Assembly (NCBI GenBank): GCA_934277655.1
Contig: CAKQVC010000018.1
Span: forward strand, 1 to 15,528
Length of the DNA stretch: 15,528 bases
Direction: 5' to 3'
DNA from: an uncultured Clostridia bacterium
GTDB lineage: Bacteria > Bacillota > Clostridia > Peptostreptococcales > Anaerovoracaceae
The notes under the pieces were generated by a model. The model made no database searches and was not told where the DNA came from. It saw nothing but the letters and a program-made list of their open reading frames with translations. This document shows positions 14,796 through 15,528 of this stretch, in pieces (within the stretch, counting starts at the first letter, position 1; each line of letters starts with the position of its first letter). The translations under genes and the position numbers were made by a program.

Positions 14796-15528
14796 TTATA
14801 AATTACTGTGCAGCCGGTTGTTCCGCTGTCTGAGATATTCCCCGATCTGCGTGATACAAACCAATGTAACGATCAGGACAATTCCCGGAATGACGATCAT
14901 CCACCATTGATTGGAAAGCAGTGCATTCTTGGAAAGGGAAAGCAGGCTGCCCCAGGATACTGTTGACACCGGCAGTCCCAACCCGATAAAACTGAGTGTT
15001 GTCTCTGAAATGATCGCCTGGCCGATGTTCGTCACGACCATAAACATGATAGATGAAAGGAAGTTCGGAGCCAGATGCACCCATAAGAGGTAGAAAAAAT
15101 CAGCCCCCATCGTTTTCGCAGCTAAAATATATTCACTCTTTCCAATCTGCCTGACTTCACTGCGTACCACCTTTGCAATCGTCATCCAGGAGGAGACTGC
15201 CACCACGACCGCAATCGAAACCGGTGTTGCCTTTCCCCAGATTGCCTGCAAAAATAATACCAGAAGCAGCGATGGGATACTCATAAAAAGCTCTGTACCT
15301 CTCATCATCAGATCATCGATGGCTTTCGGACAGACTCCGCTTACCGCTCCATAAAGAATCCCTATCCCTGTCGATATAGCTCCGCTCAGCAGCCCAATAA
15401 ACAAAGAAATCCGTCCCCCATAAAGAAGCATACTGAGCAGATCCCTGCCCATGGAGTCTGTCCCCAGAAGATGACCTGCCTGTGGCGACAGGCTGACCGC
15501 GGTGCTGTCCATATCCTGCGGTGTATAA
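14796..15528 (-). CDS. ABC transporter permease, DppC/OppC type (5' end outside window)
   Basis: An inner-membrane permease subunit of the oligopeptide/nickel importer. The frame is open through the window edge: residues YTPQD precede the first internal Met (15512), matching the DppC segment before HLLGTDSMGRDLLSMLLYGGR. The first membrane helix is therefore missing, and about 240 of the usual 270-300 residues are present. Several hydrophobic helices follow. The EAA-type cytoplasmic loop that docks on the ATPase reads LAAKTMGADFFYLLWVHLAPN, and the C-terminal part contains ETTLSFIGLGLP, a strong family signature. It is the first visible gene of the operon: permease, binding protein, ATPase. 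A partner DppB-type permease is expected just outside the window. Confidence 0.93.
   Translation of the reverse strand, partial: YTPQDMDSTAVSLSPQAGHLLGTDSMGRDLLSMLLYGGRISLFIGLLSGAISTGIGILYGAVSGVCPKAIDDLMMRGTELFMSIPSLLLVLFLQAIWGKATPVSIAVVVAVSSWMTIAKVVRSEVRQIGKSEYILAAKTMGADFFYLLWVHLAPNFLSSIMFMVVTNIGQAIISETTLSFIGLGLPVSTVSWGSLLSLSKNALLSNQWWMIVIPGIVLIVTLVCITQIGEYLRQRNNRLHSNL

Overview
The window is a bacterial chromosome segment of moderate GC with the gene content and signals of an anaerobic Clostridia member (Bacillota), most likely a Lachnospiraceae-type gut organism. The reasons are a single-chain pyruvate:ferredoxin oxidoreductase, an NfnAB transhydrogenase, AGGAGG-type ribosome binding sites, U-tract terminators and Gram-positive lipoprotein signals. 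The species assignment is inference. I see no tRNA, rRNA, CRISPR array, insertion sequence or phage gene.

Layout, left to right. (1) 1-4806, plus strand: the 3' part of nifJ (PFOR, running in from outside the window), then nfnA and nfnB, packed as one operon and closed by a strong bidirectional terminator at 4835-4892. PFOR makes reduced ferredoxin from pyruvate, and NfnAB can use reduced ferredoxin plus NADH to make NADPH, so the operon links pyruvate oxidation to NADPH supply. (2) 4952-6166, minus strand: a uridine-kinase-like P-loop kinase preceded by a DUF2284 cysteine-rich metal-binding protein. (3) 6351-8417, plus strand: a YtcJ-type amidohydrolase that has lost its recognisable metal ligands, then a small DUF4430 lipoprotein. 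(4) 8420-10885: a BmrR-like MerR regulator (minus) and a MATE exporter (plus), divergent around a 300-nt control region. The MATE promoter has the 19-bp spacer and central dyad typical of MerR-activated promoters. (5) 10886-11356: 471 nt without a protein gene. It contains a near-consensus promoter (11016-11044), about 165 nt with two long inverted repeats, and a strong terminator (11215-11242). I read this as an undescribed small RNA gene of about 195 nt. (6) 11357-15528, minus strand: an oligopeptide/nickel-type ABC importer operon (permease, running out of the window; lipoprotein substrate-binding protein; fused double ATPase with a His/Cys-rich linker).

The best candidates for something new are the orphan promoter-terminator RNA at about 11051-11248, the amidohydrolase-fold protein without catalytic residues at 6351-7838, and the His-rich linker of the fused ABC ATPase at 12080-12142. 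Several genes carry upstream in-frame extensions. I chose the downstream start wherever a Shine-Dalgarno (SD) sequence and the domain boundary agreed.
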